Shown here: positions 37,301 through 51,670 of the stretch, in pieces
Numbering within the stretch: position 1 is the first letter of the stretch
Layout of the letters: every line of letters starts with the position of its first letter
Source: Himantopus leucocephalus
Taxonomy: Eukaryota > Chordata > Aves > Charadriiformes > Recurvirostridae
Assembly (NCBI GenBank): GCA_003993805.1
Contig: RSEF01000001.1
Span: forward strand, 181,949,294-182,013,293
Reading direction: 5' to 3'
DNA length: 64,000 nt
Translations under genes and position numbers: made by a program
The notes under the pieces: model-generated
Told to the model about the DNA's origin: nothing
The model's database searches: none
The model's input: only the letters and a program-made list of their open reading frames with translations

Positions 37301-38911
37301 CTGACATTAATGGAACAGGGAAAAAATTCACTTTCCATGAAAATAACTGCTTTTAGGCCTAGCTTTGTCTTCATAGATCACTATGGTTTACAAATGACCT
37401 ACAATAAATTAAGTAGACACCTCCGTGATGGGGATGAAAGTCTTGGCAACACTGATTAGTTGTGGCAATTATTTTAGAGATTTATGCAGTGTTTGCCAGA
37501 ACCTTCTCTATCTTTACCATTTTATCTGCAGTATCTTGTTATGACAAAAATGAAAAAAATAAAACTAGGAAATAAAAAGAATTTTGTAACATACAAATTA
37601 TCGGTGGTTCTTTAACTAATGAGGGGATGAAAAACACTTTCCTCACAGATAGGCTATTTTAATAGCATTTTATAGAGTTTATTTCAGTGTCTTCAAAAGC
37701 AGCAGTGGCTGACGTAACAGAAAATTCATGCACAACTGCAAGTGAAGCCAATTTGAAATAGTATGGCAGTATCTTTTGTCCATGTGTACACAGTTAAAAT
37801 CTGAGTTGATATTATTCCACTTAGTTATTTAGTTAGCCCAAAGATATTTGTTTTCCTTCCTGATGTTAATTCAATTAAGTTAAAATCTGTTTAACAAGGC
37901 AAAAGCTTTTATGTGTCATAGTCAATATTCACCAAAACCTGCTATTGTTTCTAACATTGCTGTTCAATATTGTTCATAGGAATTTAAATTTTACTCAAAT
38001 TTGACAAAAGAATTGTAAAAATGCAGTAACATTAATAATCTTAAGTGGTTTTCCATGCAAAATACCAGAGATTATTATCTTTCTCTATCTAACTAAATCT
38101 TCATTAATCACTCAATAAAATGGCTAAATAGAGTACTGTTTATATATATTTGTCATTTGGGATGTATATCCTCTTATAATAGCATTTTTGCCTGCTCCTG
38201 CATGTTCAGGGGAGGATACAATTGATTCAGGAAGGACCAGAGGGATTTTTCATGGAAGTGCAAATGTAACACCATATTTTATGGTTGAGGATAGTTTATG
38301 AGAGAAAGCTTTCTGTGCCTTAGTGGTAGAACGTGAGAGCCAGTTTTTAACACTAGCACTGCCAATTCTCAGGCTGATGATCCAAACCTTTTTTTATGAG
38401 GTGAAGTTATTATTCATTATGATAATGTAAAATAAAGAACAACAGCAACAACAAGACTACTTAGAGAATTGAAAAATGACTTCATGTTTTCCAAAAAATA
38501 AAATATGCTGTAATCATTAGCCAAGGTCAAAGTGACATAAATACACTGCAGGTCCAAAAGCTCAGACAAGAAATTAACAGTTTAGGGAGATCATGGAGTA
38601 AGATTTAGCAACTGCTTAACAATTTAAATGTAAAGATTTCTAGCACTGGGTTAAGTTTACTTTCAATTTCATCAATTTTTTGAAAGGATAGTTTTAGTTT
38701 TCTATTGTAACTATAGTGCAAAGCATCTCCCTTAAAAAATGTTGGCTTTGCTTTTTTAACTGTCCTAAAAAACACAGCAGTGATCATATTAATTCAACAC
38801 AACAGCAGATACCTGCCCTCTGGTAAATAAGAACCAATTTCCTGCCTATAGAACCTAAAGAATTTTATTTTTTTTACAGTAAATAGTTAATGTAAAATAA
38901 CATTCATATAC
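34331..38911. other. Unassigned DNA
   Basis: Contains A/C-rich low-complexity sequence at 34,517-34,572 and T-rich runs near 36,609-36,629. The longest frame, 36,479-36,934 (151 codons), is hydrophobic and Phe/Leu-rich as expected from T-rich DNA and resembles no family I know. Confidence 0.5.
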
Positions 38912-40475
38912 TGCAGAAAAACCACAGAAGATTGGAAGAGACCTCTTGAGATCATTTAGTCCAAGCCCCCTGCTCAAGCAGTCAGCTAGAACAAGTTGCC
39001 AAGGATTGTGGCCAGTTGGGTTTTGAATATCTCCAAGGATGGAGATTCCACATCCCTGGGCAACCTATTTCAGTGTTTGACCATCTCCACAGTAAAAAAA
39101 AAAAAAAAAAAAANGTGTTCAGGTAGAATTTTATGTGTTTTAATTTGTGCCTGTTGCCTCTTGTCCTATCATCAGGCACTGCTGTGAAGAGGATGGTTGC
39201 CTCTTCTTCAGTCTCTCCTATCAGGTAATTATACACCTTAATAAAATCCCCCTCAGCCTCCTTTTCTATAGGCTGAACAGTTCCAGTTCTTTCAGCCTCT
39301 CCTCACATGACAGATGCTCCAGTCCCTTAATGACATTTGTGACCCTTTGCTAGACTCACTCCTATATGTCTAGGTCTTTCTTGTACTGGGGAGCCCAGCA
39401 CTGGACCCAGAGCTTTACGAGTGTCTCATCAGGACTGAGTAGAGCAGAAGGATCACCTCTCCTGATTCCTACAGGTCATGCTTGTCCTAATGCAACCCAA
39501 CCCAGGATGGGTTGGCCATTGCTGCAACATCATTGAACATTTCTGGTTCATGGTCAGCTTGGGGTCCAGCAGGATTCGTAGGTTCCTCTCTGCAGAACTG
39601 CTTTCCAGCTAGTCAATCCCCAGCATGTACTGGTGCAATGGATTATTCCTCCTCAGGTGCAAGGCTTTGCATTTCTCTCTGTTGAACTTGATGAGATTCC
39701 TGTCTGCAAAATTCTCCAGTCTGTCCAGATGCTTCTGAACGGCTGCACACCAATCTGGTCTATAAACCACTCCTCCCGGTTTTGATTTGTCTATGAACTT
39801 GCTGTGGGTGCCCTCTGCCCCATCGTCCAGGTAATTAACGAAGAGGTTGAACTATATTGGCCCGAGCATCAGCCCCCATGGTACACAACTAGTGACTGGC
39901 CACTATCTAGGCTTTATGCCACTGATTACAACCCTCTGGGCCCAGCCATTAAGCCAGTTTTCAATCTATCTCACTGTCCACATATCTAATCCATACTTTG
40001 TGAGCTCATCTGTGAGGATGTTACGGGATACCTAACCCTTACAAAAAGCTTTACTAAAGTCAATGTAGGCAATATCCCTCATCCCTCTTTTCTCATCCAC
40101 CAAGCTAGTCACCTCATTGTGGAAGACTGTCAGGTTGGTTTCCCCTTCATAAGTCCATGTTGATGACTCCTGATCACCTTCTTGTTCTTCATGTGCGTGA
40201 AAGTGGTTTCCAGGATTAGTTCCTCCATCACCTTCCCAGGGATGGAGGTGAGGTTGACCAAACTGTAGTTCCCCATATTTTCCTTCTTGCCCTTCTTGAA
40301 GATGGGAATGACGTTTGCTTTCTTACTGTCCTCAGGAACCGCCCCCAGTCACCCTGACCTTTCAAAGATAATCAAGAGTGGCCTCGCAATGACATCAGTC
40401 AGCTCCCTCAGCACTCATGGGTATATCCCATCAGTTTTTGTCATGTGGTCCTGTGCTTCCAGTCACTGAGTTTTA
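38912..40475 (-). mobile_element. CR1 LINE, 5'-truncated: RT through 3' end, heavily decayed
   Basis: Read on the minus strand, the element starts near 40,475 in the RT N-terminus (TDGIYP, then LRELTDVIA and IPIFKKGK near 40,300). It continues through RT and ends in the CR1 3' tail at 38,912. RT motif C is destroyed: the usual FADD reads FIDK at 39,784-39,795, so the catalytic Asp pair is lost. Later text (LDRLENFADRNLIKFNREKC, near 39,690) is still clear. Several stops and frameshifts break it. An A20 run with a single N (39,094-39,114) lies in the 3' part and is an assembly join at a homopolymer. Confidence 0.92.
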
Positions 40476-41970
40476 GTTGTGCCCTGAGGGACAAATATGT
40501 ACAGAAGTAATTCTCAAACATAGCAGATATGGTTCCTGCTACCAACTATGAATAAAATTACAGATCTAGCAGAAATATAATTTAATCCAATAGTTGTGCT
40601 TATATTTAGCAGTAAACAAAATGATCAGTCTGAAACAAAGGTTAAACCTAGGAAGATCTGAAAATTGCTGATATAGTTTTCTGTAACTTTCAGTCATGCA
40701 AGCCTTGACATTTTTGCAAGGGAAAAGACGTTTTTTATCCCGACAGGTAAGGTTTGTCTATGCTTGGTAATTTTTAAGTTTTAAGAAAATCGTATTATCC
40801 AAAGAGACCAGGTGTCTCCACCGAATCTCAATAGCAATGCTTTGTTTTTTCTTTTCTCATTTATCTCACCACACAACTTTTCACATACATTTTTCTATAC
40901 ATAGAATATTGTCTTCAAATCCATGTGTCCCTCCAGCTACATCCTAGCGTGAGATGAAGTTATCTTAATTTTAAATATTTATTTTCCAGTGTTCCATTTT
41001 GCATAGTTTTACATCTAAAAAGAGAAATGAATGTCTTATAGAAAGTACTGATTTCTCTTGTTTCCTTGACAGCTATGATCAGCAACAAACAGAGAACAAT
41101 ATGTACTTGGATTCAGGAGATTTTTCTTTATCTTTTTATACTCTGGAATTATCCCTTTTTTCAGAATTAAACACTGAAGCTACACATACGAACAGAATAA
41201 TACACTATTTTACACATGTCAAAATGCGGAGCACATCACAGTATTGTTCTGAAAAAATAAATATATCTACAAGTCGGGAGCTAATTTAGTTTGTAAAGAA
41301 AATATTCCTCTCTGAGGTCCACCCACATGCACTAACATCCATTTAAATTAAATAGCTTTTTATTTGTCAGAACAAATGAAAATACCTGCAAATAAGAAGC
41401 ATGTTATATCAGAATGCAACTCAGCCCAGAACTGTACCTTACAGATAAAGTTCTTAATTTATAAGAAAGTGTAATGTGAATCTTCATTTGATTGCTCATG
41501 GTCATAATAGCATGGGACTCCCCAAGGAAACCAAAAGCCCTTTTGCCTTCACTATGTCTTCAAGCACACATTACACCAAATGCAAAATGCAGTGACATCA
41601 ATGGTCCATAAAAGTGTGACCTTCAAGTTGATGGATTTAGAGTAATAAAAGGCCTCAACAGCAGCTGACACATAAACATAAAAGGAAGTTGTAAGGACAA
41701 CCCACTTTAGTATATAATGAGTACAGCATTTAATACTGTGTTTACAGATTCCACAGGTTTTGCTGTGCTAGTTTCATCTGAGAACAGTTCTAAACCCAGG
41801 AGGCAGAAGGAGGTTGAGGATAGGGCAGTGAGTGTGGGATCTTAGATTACTTGGGTACAAAAATTAGAAAGAAAGATGATGTTGAAAAAGCAGCAACTGA
41901 AGGTAATCTGTAGTGGGAAATATATATTTCTGAACAAAAAAAAAAAAAAAAAATTTGCAGGCACATTTTC
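40476..41970. other. Unassigned DNA
   Basis: No gene recognised. The 96-codon frame at 40,999-41,289 has no motif. A poly-A run (14 A) lies at 41,938-41,953. Confidence 0.55.
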
Positions 41971-42211
41971 CCTATAGTAACTTGTAGGGTTTTGAACTAT
42001 TGGCTTGAAAACATATTTCTAGATTACAGGTGCTGATCCGTTCACCGAAACAAAGCTAAGAAATTAATTTAACTAAAGCAGTGAGACAATNCCTATAGTA
42101 GCTTGTAGGGTTTTGAACTATTGGCTTGAAAACGTATTTCTAGATTACAGGTGCTGATCCGTTCACTGAAACAAAGCTAAGAAATTAATTTAACTAAAGC
42201 AGTGAGACAAT
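41971..42211. repeat. 120-bp direct duplication around a single N (42,091)
   Basis: 41,971-42,090 and 42,092-42,211 are equal in length and differ by three transitions (97.5% identity). Confidence 0.9.
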
Positions 42212-43191
42212 GAAGGGGCAGTGCTTCCAAAACGGTCACCAGCCAGTAGTCCATCCATGCAACACCCTAGTGAACTGGTCAAGTGCCCTGAAACACAAAA
42301 ATTGCCAAGAGGGGGCAGCAGCATGTTGAGTCATGGGAACTCTCTTCCCTTCACTGGAAGTCCACAGAAGCCAAGATACAAGCCCCTATTTGCCTTGCAG
42401 ATCTTTGCTAAATTGGGGCTGAAGCTGAGAAGATAGTCTGATGCTGTCAATATTTCAGAGAAAAAAAAAAACGCAATTGCTTCCACTCTCTAAGAATAAC
42501 AGGACTTGCCTGATTTTCCATAAATTCTTCAGATGAAGCCCAATTAAAAATCACAGAAAGTTTTGAACAGCCTTCAGTGCTCATACAACTCAAACAAAAT
42601 ACTATAAATATTATCTACTAATTCCAAGTCATGATAGTATATAGTCTACTACCTAAAATTTAGAATACTTACGGGATGAAGGTTTATTACGTAAATGCAT
42701 GGAGGCCTCCCCCTGAGTAGACAGAAATCAACAGTTCTACATTCATTTTAAGTAAGTACCTATGCAAAACATATGCAGATGTATGTCAGATTTACAAAAA
42801 AAAATGCCATTTCCTGTCCACTGACAAATTTTGACTGTATGTGACTGCAGCCCCACTTTGAATCCTCTGAGTACACAAGATTTCTAAATTTAAAGTTATT
42901 TGCATGCAGGGGATAAATTCCTACAGTTCTGCTAACATACTATGTTTTTCCAAACCTTTCATCTATCTATATAGATTCTTATGTAATCACCACCTTCACA
43001 GTATCTAAGGGGCCTAATGACTCCTTGTTCTGCCAGGTTTGCACTTAGAGCTTTTTATTGCCACTCTTTAGAAAGGTGTTTGAACTGTGGCAGGTAGGAC
43101 AATCCAAAGACAGATCTCATTTCAAAGTATTCTGAAGGGAATAGCTAGTAAAGAAGAGCAGTGATTGATGCAATAGAAGACATAAGAGGAT

Positions 43192-43222
<31 letters not shown>

Positions 43223-46083
43223 AACCAGCTACAGAAAAGTCTAGACTCTTTACTTTAAACTTGAAGTGTTAAAGGGGACTCTTAGATCTGATCATCTCAA
43301 AGCCTCTAATCTATGCAAAAAATGGGCATTGATGTAAAAATAGTGCGTGTATGAACAACTCAGAAGCATAGCTGGAGTGCAATGTATATTTGTGGGTCTA
43401 AGTGCTTTGAAAATGCTTGTTCCTGCCTGTGAGACTGGCAGAAGGCGAGAACAGTCAAAGATCCAGTCTGTAAGAATTCAGCTTTTATATTTTTTTCTTC
43501 CTTGCGTACTATTTTTTCCTTCTGTATTAGAAAACTAAAATCAGAGAAGAGGGTGAAAAATTTAACACCATTTCCTTACAAAGTGTATATATATCTATCT
43601 CTAAGTGTATAGATGTGTATCAAAGTACCTGTCTTCCTGCAGTACAATGAAGTTATATAATTTTTATTTTAAATTGTTTTAACTGTTCAGTGTTATGAAT
43701 ATTGAAAGAATTCTGCCCACTGTCCTGGTCAAAATTAGTTCTGTGTAAGTACATTCTGTCTCACGCAGTTCACCAGCTAAGTGCTTTACTTTTATTTTCA
43801 CACATGTACCCGATTTAAACATTTCTGTGACCAGAAAATCAGACCTTTAACTGTTTAGTTGGGGATTTGACATTTTGATAGAAGAAATGTTTAGTCTTCA
43901 CCTTCCATTACTTTAAAGCACAGGTTATTAGAAAAAATAATGTGTCACTATTCCCCTCAAGAACTGAAATCAAAGGGAATTTTCTTGGTCAGCACTTGTG
44001 AGGTACAATCTCATAATTGTTGCATCGAAAGGCTAAACATTTTCTCCCAGGCTTTCACAATAGGATTGGGCAGAGGAGACCTGAAACACAGTAAAAAGTG
44101 AGTTACACAATCACATTTATTCTTTTCAGAGATAAAAAAATACAGAGTCCTAGTAAATTATTCCTCAAAGATAGGTACCATGATCTTCCAGCAAGCTGAT
44201 GCAGGGATTATGAAAAAATACTTGTTACATCCCTAGTCATACTAACATTATTAGTCTTGTAAATTTTCAGGTAATTGAAACACTGCATTGTAAGGTATGT
44301 CTTTATAGAAAATGATGCATTGCAATCCATATCAGTGTTCCCAAGAAGTGGAAACCTTCAAAGAATGAATGTTCACTCATATAGATCCATAGAGATGCAA
44401 AGAATTGAAGAATATAATTACAATATTTAACAGTACATGATAAAATGCTAAAGCCCTTGCTATTTGGTTCTGTTGTTTTCTTTTTTGTGGGTTTTTTTTT
44501 CCAGAACCAGCTCTTTCAGCATGACAAGAGTATGGCATAAAATACATAAATGACACACACTCAGCACAATTGTGAGTTCTTTGATACTATATCTCAATAC
44601 CAGGGATACTTCCCTGCAGGTAACTTTACACTGTGGGTATACCCAGCATGAGCCAGGAAACTCAGCAAGATACTATCATATCACAGTGTGACACAACAGC
44701 TAGAATCACATAGAAAAAAAATGTTTGGGTTTTGGTTTTGGGGTTTTTTAGTCTGTTTTATTTATACATTGGTGCCTTTTTATTTCTTTTCTATCTGAAA
44801 AATGTATTGAAAATGTAATATACAGTTAAATAACTGTGTAACTATATGAGTATAGTTAACTAACTACATTTTCTACTTAACTATATACCTGTGTATACAG
44901 CTATGAGAAGGCTTTTGTATATGTACATGGAAAGGATTAGAACATGAATGATTTAATGCTCAGCTTTTAGCACATGATTCAAGGATTTTATAAAATTACC
45001 TTCAAGAAATGGCTTTGCTTGCTATCCTCCTGCATGTGTAAATCAGTTAACCTATATCTCCTTTTTAAATAAATGTATGTGTTTCTATGTATAACAATAG
45101 CATACACATGATTGTGACTTGGATTATGATCTGGGTGATAGTGTTTCAGGTCCTTAACTGATCAGATCCTAGGCTATCTGAAATGTACTCTGAAGTAACT
45201 GTCCTTTGCTGCTGGCTACAGAATAAATCTAAGATGAAACTGATGGTCTTAAACATCGCAAAGCTGCACATGGTGAATGCAGTCCTATATGCCCAGAGAT
45301 GCTGCAATGATGGCAAAGTCCAAGAAATATCTGTGAGTGAACCAGCCCTTTTACTGGGTCATGCCAGAACAAACAATTGGAAATTAAATTGGGGAAATCA
45401 CCAAAGAAACTGCTGGTGTGCAGTTTAGCCTCAAGTCCATGTAGAATCAGTCCTGAGGAGCCATTATAGAGACATGACATTGCCATGGAGAGATACACAA
45501 AAGAAAGCAGAGAAAATTCTGGGATGTGACTGTTTATACTTGCTCTAAGGCAGGTACTCATTTCCCCACACTGTAGGAAATTTTGCTATGGGTCCTGTAA
45601 TTCAGTGGTTTAGCTGTAGGATAGGAGTTCATGTGAGTGTCACAACAGCATCATAGTTCATAAAAACAGTTGTATTTCCTGATGTGAAAAGGAGGCATTC
45701 TGAAGATTTACAATGTGCTGTCTTTAACTAGGATTTAATTGAAAGCGTCACTCTGTGCAAGAACAAACACGGCTTCATGGGTTGATTATTTTCTATATTC
45801 ATTCTCATTGAGTTCCAGCTTTCTACCTGAATCTTCATCATCTCATCATCTTCATCATCTCCAATTGTTACACTGGAACTTTGGTAACATCATCACTGGT
45901 TAAGTCTGAAAGGGAAACATTTTCTCTCTCTGACTGAACAAGCTACTCAGTGACTGTAACAAGTTTTCTCTATAGACTCAGCCACAGCTATTATATGAAA
46001 GAACACCATTGTATGATAGAACCATTTCTAATTATTTGACATTCAGTGGCTAGTGTTTGCTGGCACCTAAGATCTGCATTTTC
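42212..46083. other. Unassigned DNA with simple repeats
   Basis: T-rich tracts at 43,194-43,222 and 44,480-44,502, and an imperfect (ATC)n at 45,836-45,862. No gene recognised. The overlapping frames at 45,183-45,561 on both strands have no known motif. Confidence 0.55.
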
Positions 46084-46153
46084 CCCTTCCCTTCCCTTCC
46101 CTTCCCTTCCCTTCCCTTCCCTTCCCTTCCCTTCCCTTCCCTTCCCTTCCCTT
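46084..46153 (+). repeat. Pentanucleotide microsatellite (CCTTC)n, about 14 units
   Basis: Near-perfect homopyrimidine array on the plus strand. The minus-strand frame of repeated REGKG text is generated by it. Homopurine-homopyrimidine tracts of this length can form triplex DNA and often cause sequencing dropout. Confidence 0.95.
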
Positions 46154-46826
46154 GCAGTTTTATATGGGTCTGTTACCCTAGAGTGATGTGAAAAGGAATA
46201 CTTATAAAGAGACTCATCAGTCAAATTGAAAAGCTGATGAGTCAGATCCATCACTGTACAATTAGTAAATCATACATCTGTTGATCTGAATCAGTATAGG
46301 CTTGTTGAAGTTTATGGTACCACTCTAATTTGAAGTAGTGCTATACTAATTTGTATTTTAATTCACACAAGATCTGATCGAGCCTTATTTCCAGTGATCG
46401 CAGGAATGGCTGATATATTACAGCTATTTCCTTTGTAAGCATAAGGTCATTTGAGAGCTCAGATTCTATTACTGTCTTATATGTGTTGGGAAATACTGAC
46501 TTTTTAACAGCAAATAATCACTTCATGAAATTTAAAAATGGCATTTGTTTTTGGCTAGTTATGCTCCTGTTGCCTAAGGCTAGATCTTGTTCTCATTTCA
46601 GTCAAATGGAAACTAGTCAGTTCCATTTTTCAAATTGTCTTGCATTAATACAGCGCTGCAATGTTTGGATTGGGGCTGAACAAAAGAATTATTATTGAAA
46701 AGGAAAATGCTTTCCTGGTTTTTATTTAAAGGAACACTAATTAAAATAATTTCCCTGGAAGTGTTTTAGAAAACTTTAATTCCATTACAATTTAATTTGT
46801 TTTTTCTTCCCTAAAATTATTGTACA
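46154..46826. other. Unassigned DNA
   Basis: No gene or element recognised. Confidence 0.55.
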
Positions 46827-46896
46827 ATATAACTCAAACAACTTTTGTTTTGCTGCTATGNGATATAACTCAGACAACTTTTGTTTTACTGCTATG
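46827..46896. repeat. 34-bp direct duplication around a single N (46,861)
   Basis: 46,827-46,860 and 46,863-46,896 differ by two transitions. One N and one G separate them. Confidence 0.85.
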
Positions 46897-49800
46897 CCTT
46901 CCTTGTTCAAAAGAAAATTTTTCAAAAAATACTGTTTATTATTTTTCGTATACTGCATGGGCAAGAGGACTCTCAAATACGCTACCTGCCTACCTTTCCT
47001 CCTCCTAAGTCTTTTTGATATCAGCAAAATGCATAAAGGCATTTTCATTAACATCTGGTAATCACTGTGGCTTGAGGGTATGTGGAGCATGAATTTTAGG
47101 GACGTGTTCATCCAACTTCAGCTGTCTATGGTGTAGATGTCTACATATGAGCTACTTGCCTAAATTTTGTGAAGACGCGGTGTTCAGAAACAGGCACTAC
47201 TAAAGTACAGTTCCTCTGACCTATATTTAATGGCTGCATTAGGGTAAGATGAATGATACAAAGTGGTTGTTCCTCTCCATTGACTATATGGGGAATCTAA
47301 ATGACAAGCTGAAATGAAGACATTTATGCTCTAGACATCTATATTTTCGGAAGAATAATCCCACCTTAGATGTTGATACGCTGTATCGCAGGCTGCAGAA
47401 AGGGGATCCACTTGTCATTGGGCAAGTCAGTTCATCTTTCTGTAGAAGAAGATGTAACTATAAAGGACTTCAGAGGTGAACTGACTTGCCAATGACATCA
47501 ATACTATGATTACTAATACAACAGACATAAATAGACAGATCTTGTTTTCTTATGTATGACTCTGTAAACTAGATCACATCTCTTCGGGGTACATCCCTAG
47601 AGATTGCCAAAAATTAAGCCTATGAAATAGGTGTATTACTGTTGAGCTACATCACTTGCATGATAGAAGCTGCTTTAGTCCATTTAAGTATATTGCTGTG
47701 GTAGCTCATAAATGTTTATTAGTTTAGGAAAGAAGCATTCGTACAGTATATAATTGGCCAAACAGAGTCTATTTTAAAGTTTGAAATATTTTCTTAAACT
47801 GGCTGATTATCTACTGCAGACCACAACCGATTCAGATATGGTAATAGTTTCCAGAGAAATATAAAACAATTTGTATATAACAAACCCGATTCTGCAGGCT
47901 AGTTGTTCTTCTTCATCTTCTAACTTCCACTAATGACTTTTGGTTATTTCCCTGAAAATAAACAAACAAAAAACCCAAGGAATTAGCTTAGGCCATATGT
48001 CAATAGCCTGGTACCAGAATGTTTATATAAGTAATTTCAACAGTGGAAGAAAATATGCCATTCACTCAGAAAAATACATTTATTTCAAACTGTGAGTACC
48101 TATATCTTATTATAGAACATATGCCATGGGAATTAGAACCCTGACACTTGGAAAAAAGCTAAGTATCAATTTCAAATTGTTACCAATGGTGTTTGATGTC
48201 ACGTTAGGTAATTTCCCATGACTTGTTTTAAGAAGATTTTTTTGGGTGAAAATAAATGAGAACTCACCTGAAAGAAATCTTACTGGTTATATCACATTCT
48301 ATGACCATTAATTAAAAGTGGGGCCCATAATCAATAAGAGATTTACAATCACATTTGCCCGCTCATATTTACAGGTATTTGCAATGATTTACTTAATTTG
48401 GATAGGTGTGGGTGCAAAAGGTATCTACACATCTAGGAATTCCGTGCACATACGGGAACAATGCTGATATTCAACTAATTACATCACACAAGTTATTGCA
48501 TGAAAAATATATCACCTTTACTCCACAAGAAACACATTCTCATTGCTAAAGGATTCTTGAAAAGAGCAAAGAACTGATTGCTACTGTAACCTACCGTGAA
48601 AATACAGTACAAATTTTGTAACTGCCCTGAAGTTTTCAGGTGTTCTCCACTTACGAATAAAAAAATGTAGGTTATGTCATATAGTCAGTGGAATTTAAAA
48701 GTTTAATTTTGTTTTGTGTGTTCATTTTTATAAATATGTGTCAAAATATATATGTATAGTGAAATAAGGAGTTTTAGAAGAGGACGTATCCATAGTTTTC
48801 CCTTGAAGACCTCTGACAGTAGCAACAAGTCAATGACCAATTAGAAATAGATGTTGTTTTATGTCTCCATTTCCTTCATTCACTACCAGAATACTCTGCC
48901 AAAAAAAAAAAAAAAATAGATAACTGAACTACACTAAACTGTTTCCAACCTCAGAATCCAATTGGGTTCAAGATCTGGGTGAAAGTTCAGGTTTTATTTT
49001 ATTTGAACCCATTCACCCATTCTTAATTGAAAAGTAGGTTGATAAAACATCTAATTTGAAATGTGCATAAACTGTAAAGTAGTAAGATTGAGGTATATAT
49101 TCTGTAGTTCCTGCCAAAAAAAGTCTCACATATGGCTTGGGCTAATGGACAATAAATTTATTACTGGAAGAAATTACAGATGTTGCTGAACACTGCTACA
49201 ACATAGAGATGAATCAAAATATAACAGAAATACGTATAATAGAACATTTCATCTGATATTTCACAATAGTTATCTTGTCGGAGGAAACTGTGAAGCTTGA
49301 TTGAACAAAAGATAAAGTTAATACTACCTAATAAGAACAGACCATTATAGATCAGTGAAACTGCAAAACAGAATTATATGACAAGGGGCAAGCCACATTA
49401 TCTAAATTAACATTTTTCCAGCATGAACAAGAAGGGCCACTGTAGGAAAACGAGAGCTAAATAGTGTGGCCTGCATTTAGTCAACCTGAAGTAATTATTA
49501 ATTTATGGTTGTCTGTGATTTTAATGAAAATGAAAGCTGAGAGGAAAGAATTGAGAGAGATAATGTGCCGTGAAATTGAGTTTCATTTATTTGGGGCCAC
49601 CTTTTTTCTTTTCTTTTCTTTCTTTTTCCCTTTTCATTTTTGTTTTTGTTAAAGGAAAAGAAGTTAATGCAAAATGCCTACATTAAAATTTCACCAAGGT
49701 TATGTAACTGCATACATATTTTCATTGCTTTAAACATGGACTCCTAAAAATGGCCAGAGACTGAACTCACTGGCTTGCCCAGTTGCTAGCTGGTGTGATC

Positions 49801-51628
49801 AAAGATGGTGCTTTTTTTACCTTTTTCAGAATTACCACTTTTCAAAGACAATATTGTGCAATAGAAATTTTGTATCATCAGACAGCCAGGCTTAACTAAT
49901 AATATTTGCATCTTTTGGAAATATTCTATCATCAGCAGTCCCTTGTGGAATTCTGGAACTCAAAAATGTCGACAAAGCCATAGGTGAGGACCATAGACAG
50001 CCAAACTACTGTAGCTGCCTTTTGTTTGTCTTGTTCTCTTTCCCCCAAGAAATTGCTGTATGTGAATCAACAGGTGCTCTTTTGATGTGTAAAAAAGCCT
50101 AAAAAGCCTAAAAAGCAGGCAAATCACATTTGTAATTTTAAAATGGATTAAGTTTTGGTTAAAGGAAAGTTTGAGAGGCACAAGGAATAATAATTATAAA
50201 AGCACATAACCCACTTAGTTATTTTTGTGATTTTATAGATACCAGCCTGTACAACACCCACAGTTTTCATTAAATTTCACCAGCAATACAGAAGTATTTG
50301 GTCATCCTGGAATGTGGTTTGACTTTCTCAACAAGTGGACTTTGCTTTCTAGAGTAGTGTTAGAAGTCCTATGGGTTTTGTACTTTACCCTCCTTGTGTT
50401 TAGATATTATTTTCAATATAATCTGAGAGCCAGAATCTTGCTGCTATTAACTTTTAAAGGTGTTTAAGTCACTCTGGTATATCAGACATATATCCTAGGC
50501 TGGCAGATATGATCTAGTACCTACAGGAGATCTGTGTCCATCTAAAATAGCCACTGAAGTCCAGAATATCCCAGGCTATCTCAAAAGGCACTAAATATCT
50601 GCGTATGGCCAACTGATTCATGTGCCATTGACCACACTGATTAGATTTCCATTGACTGTAACAGAAACCCCAAATCCTCTTGATTGCCTAAAAGCTTGAT
50701 ATGCTTCTAAAGAAGAGGCCTACATGACAGACAATCCTGTATTTAGGTATTAATCTTGACCTTAAATGCTACCTCTACATGCAGGAAACCTGAATTCTAC
50801 CCTTAGTAAAAAAAAACCCTTTTTCTAATACAACATTTTGGCAGGATCTCTCCATCCCAGTGACTGGAAAGAGAAAATCATGTATGTTCTGGTTTGGGGA
50901 CCAGCAAAGTACACATGAATTAACAACGGGCTTTTGAGAGGGAAGAAAAAAAAAATAAAGGAAGAAAAAAGCAAGCATATAGATTTGATTTAGAAATTAA
51001 AAAGGTACTAATGACTGTTTTAAGATGTCTTCATGCATTCACTCCAAATCACACCAAAATATTGCAATAGCTATCTGAGTTCACACATTTAGAAATATAT
51101 GCTGGCTGATTCAGTAATGGGACACAGGACACAGGACAAGGAAATCTGATGTGATCAAAGCTGACATTGAATAGGAGAGACCATGTATTTACTTACAGCC
51201 TGATTATCAGCAGTTATTACTGATTAATCTATTGTCCCAAGTTTGAGGTTGAAATAGTGGAATGATGTGCTGTGAGAGAGATTATCCTCCATAACATACT
51301 GTACAGTTCTGAATCAATTTATAAGTTTTGAATCAATAGTGACCAGGATAAACAATTCATTTCTCAGTGTATTCTAACTAAATTTGATTGTTTAATGTGT
51401 AACTCTTTCTTGTGGGAATGGAAATAAATTCACGCAGGGAGATGATGTGTGAAGGTGATTTTTTTTTCTCTACTTGGTGTCCTACATGTAATCCCTGGGT
51501 TTACATACAGAGGAAGCGGGGAAGAAAACAAATGAAAGGTAGAAAAAAGTGAGAGTGCGTGAAAAATAATTGTTGAAGAGTCAAAATATGGATTATATTT
51601 TGTTATAATGTCACCTGATGACATTATA
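46897..51628. other. Unassigned DNA
   Basis: Includes an A17 run (48,900-48,916), a pyrimidine tract (49,603-49,640) and AAAAAGCCT repeated about 2.7 times at 50,092-50,115. No gene recognised. Confidence 0.55.
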
Positions 51629-51670
51629 GGTGAGACCCTACCTCGAGTACTGTGTTCAGTTCTGGGCCCC
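51629..51670 (+). mobile_element. CR1 LINE scrap ending at an assembly gap
   Basis: The plus strand reads RPYLEYCVQFWAP, the well-known C-terminal CR1 ORF2 motif, starting abruptly at 51,629 and running into the gap. The left edge looks like a 5' truncation point. The rest of this copy lies in the gap. Confidence 0.85.

Noticed and set aside
45183..45561. Possible processed gene copy on either strand
   Set aside because: Frames of 81 and 110 codons overlap on opposite strands, with no recognised protein and no poly-A tail.
45991..46254. Minus-strand frame with REGKG repeats
   Set aside because: Produced by the (CCTTC)n microsatellite.
46785..47111. 108-codon minus-strand frame
   Set aside because: Crosses an N-junction duplication that repeats its own text; no motif.
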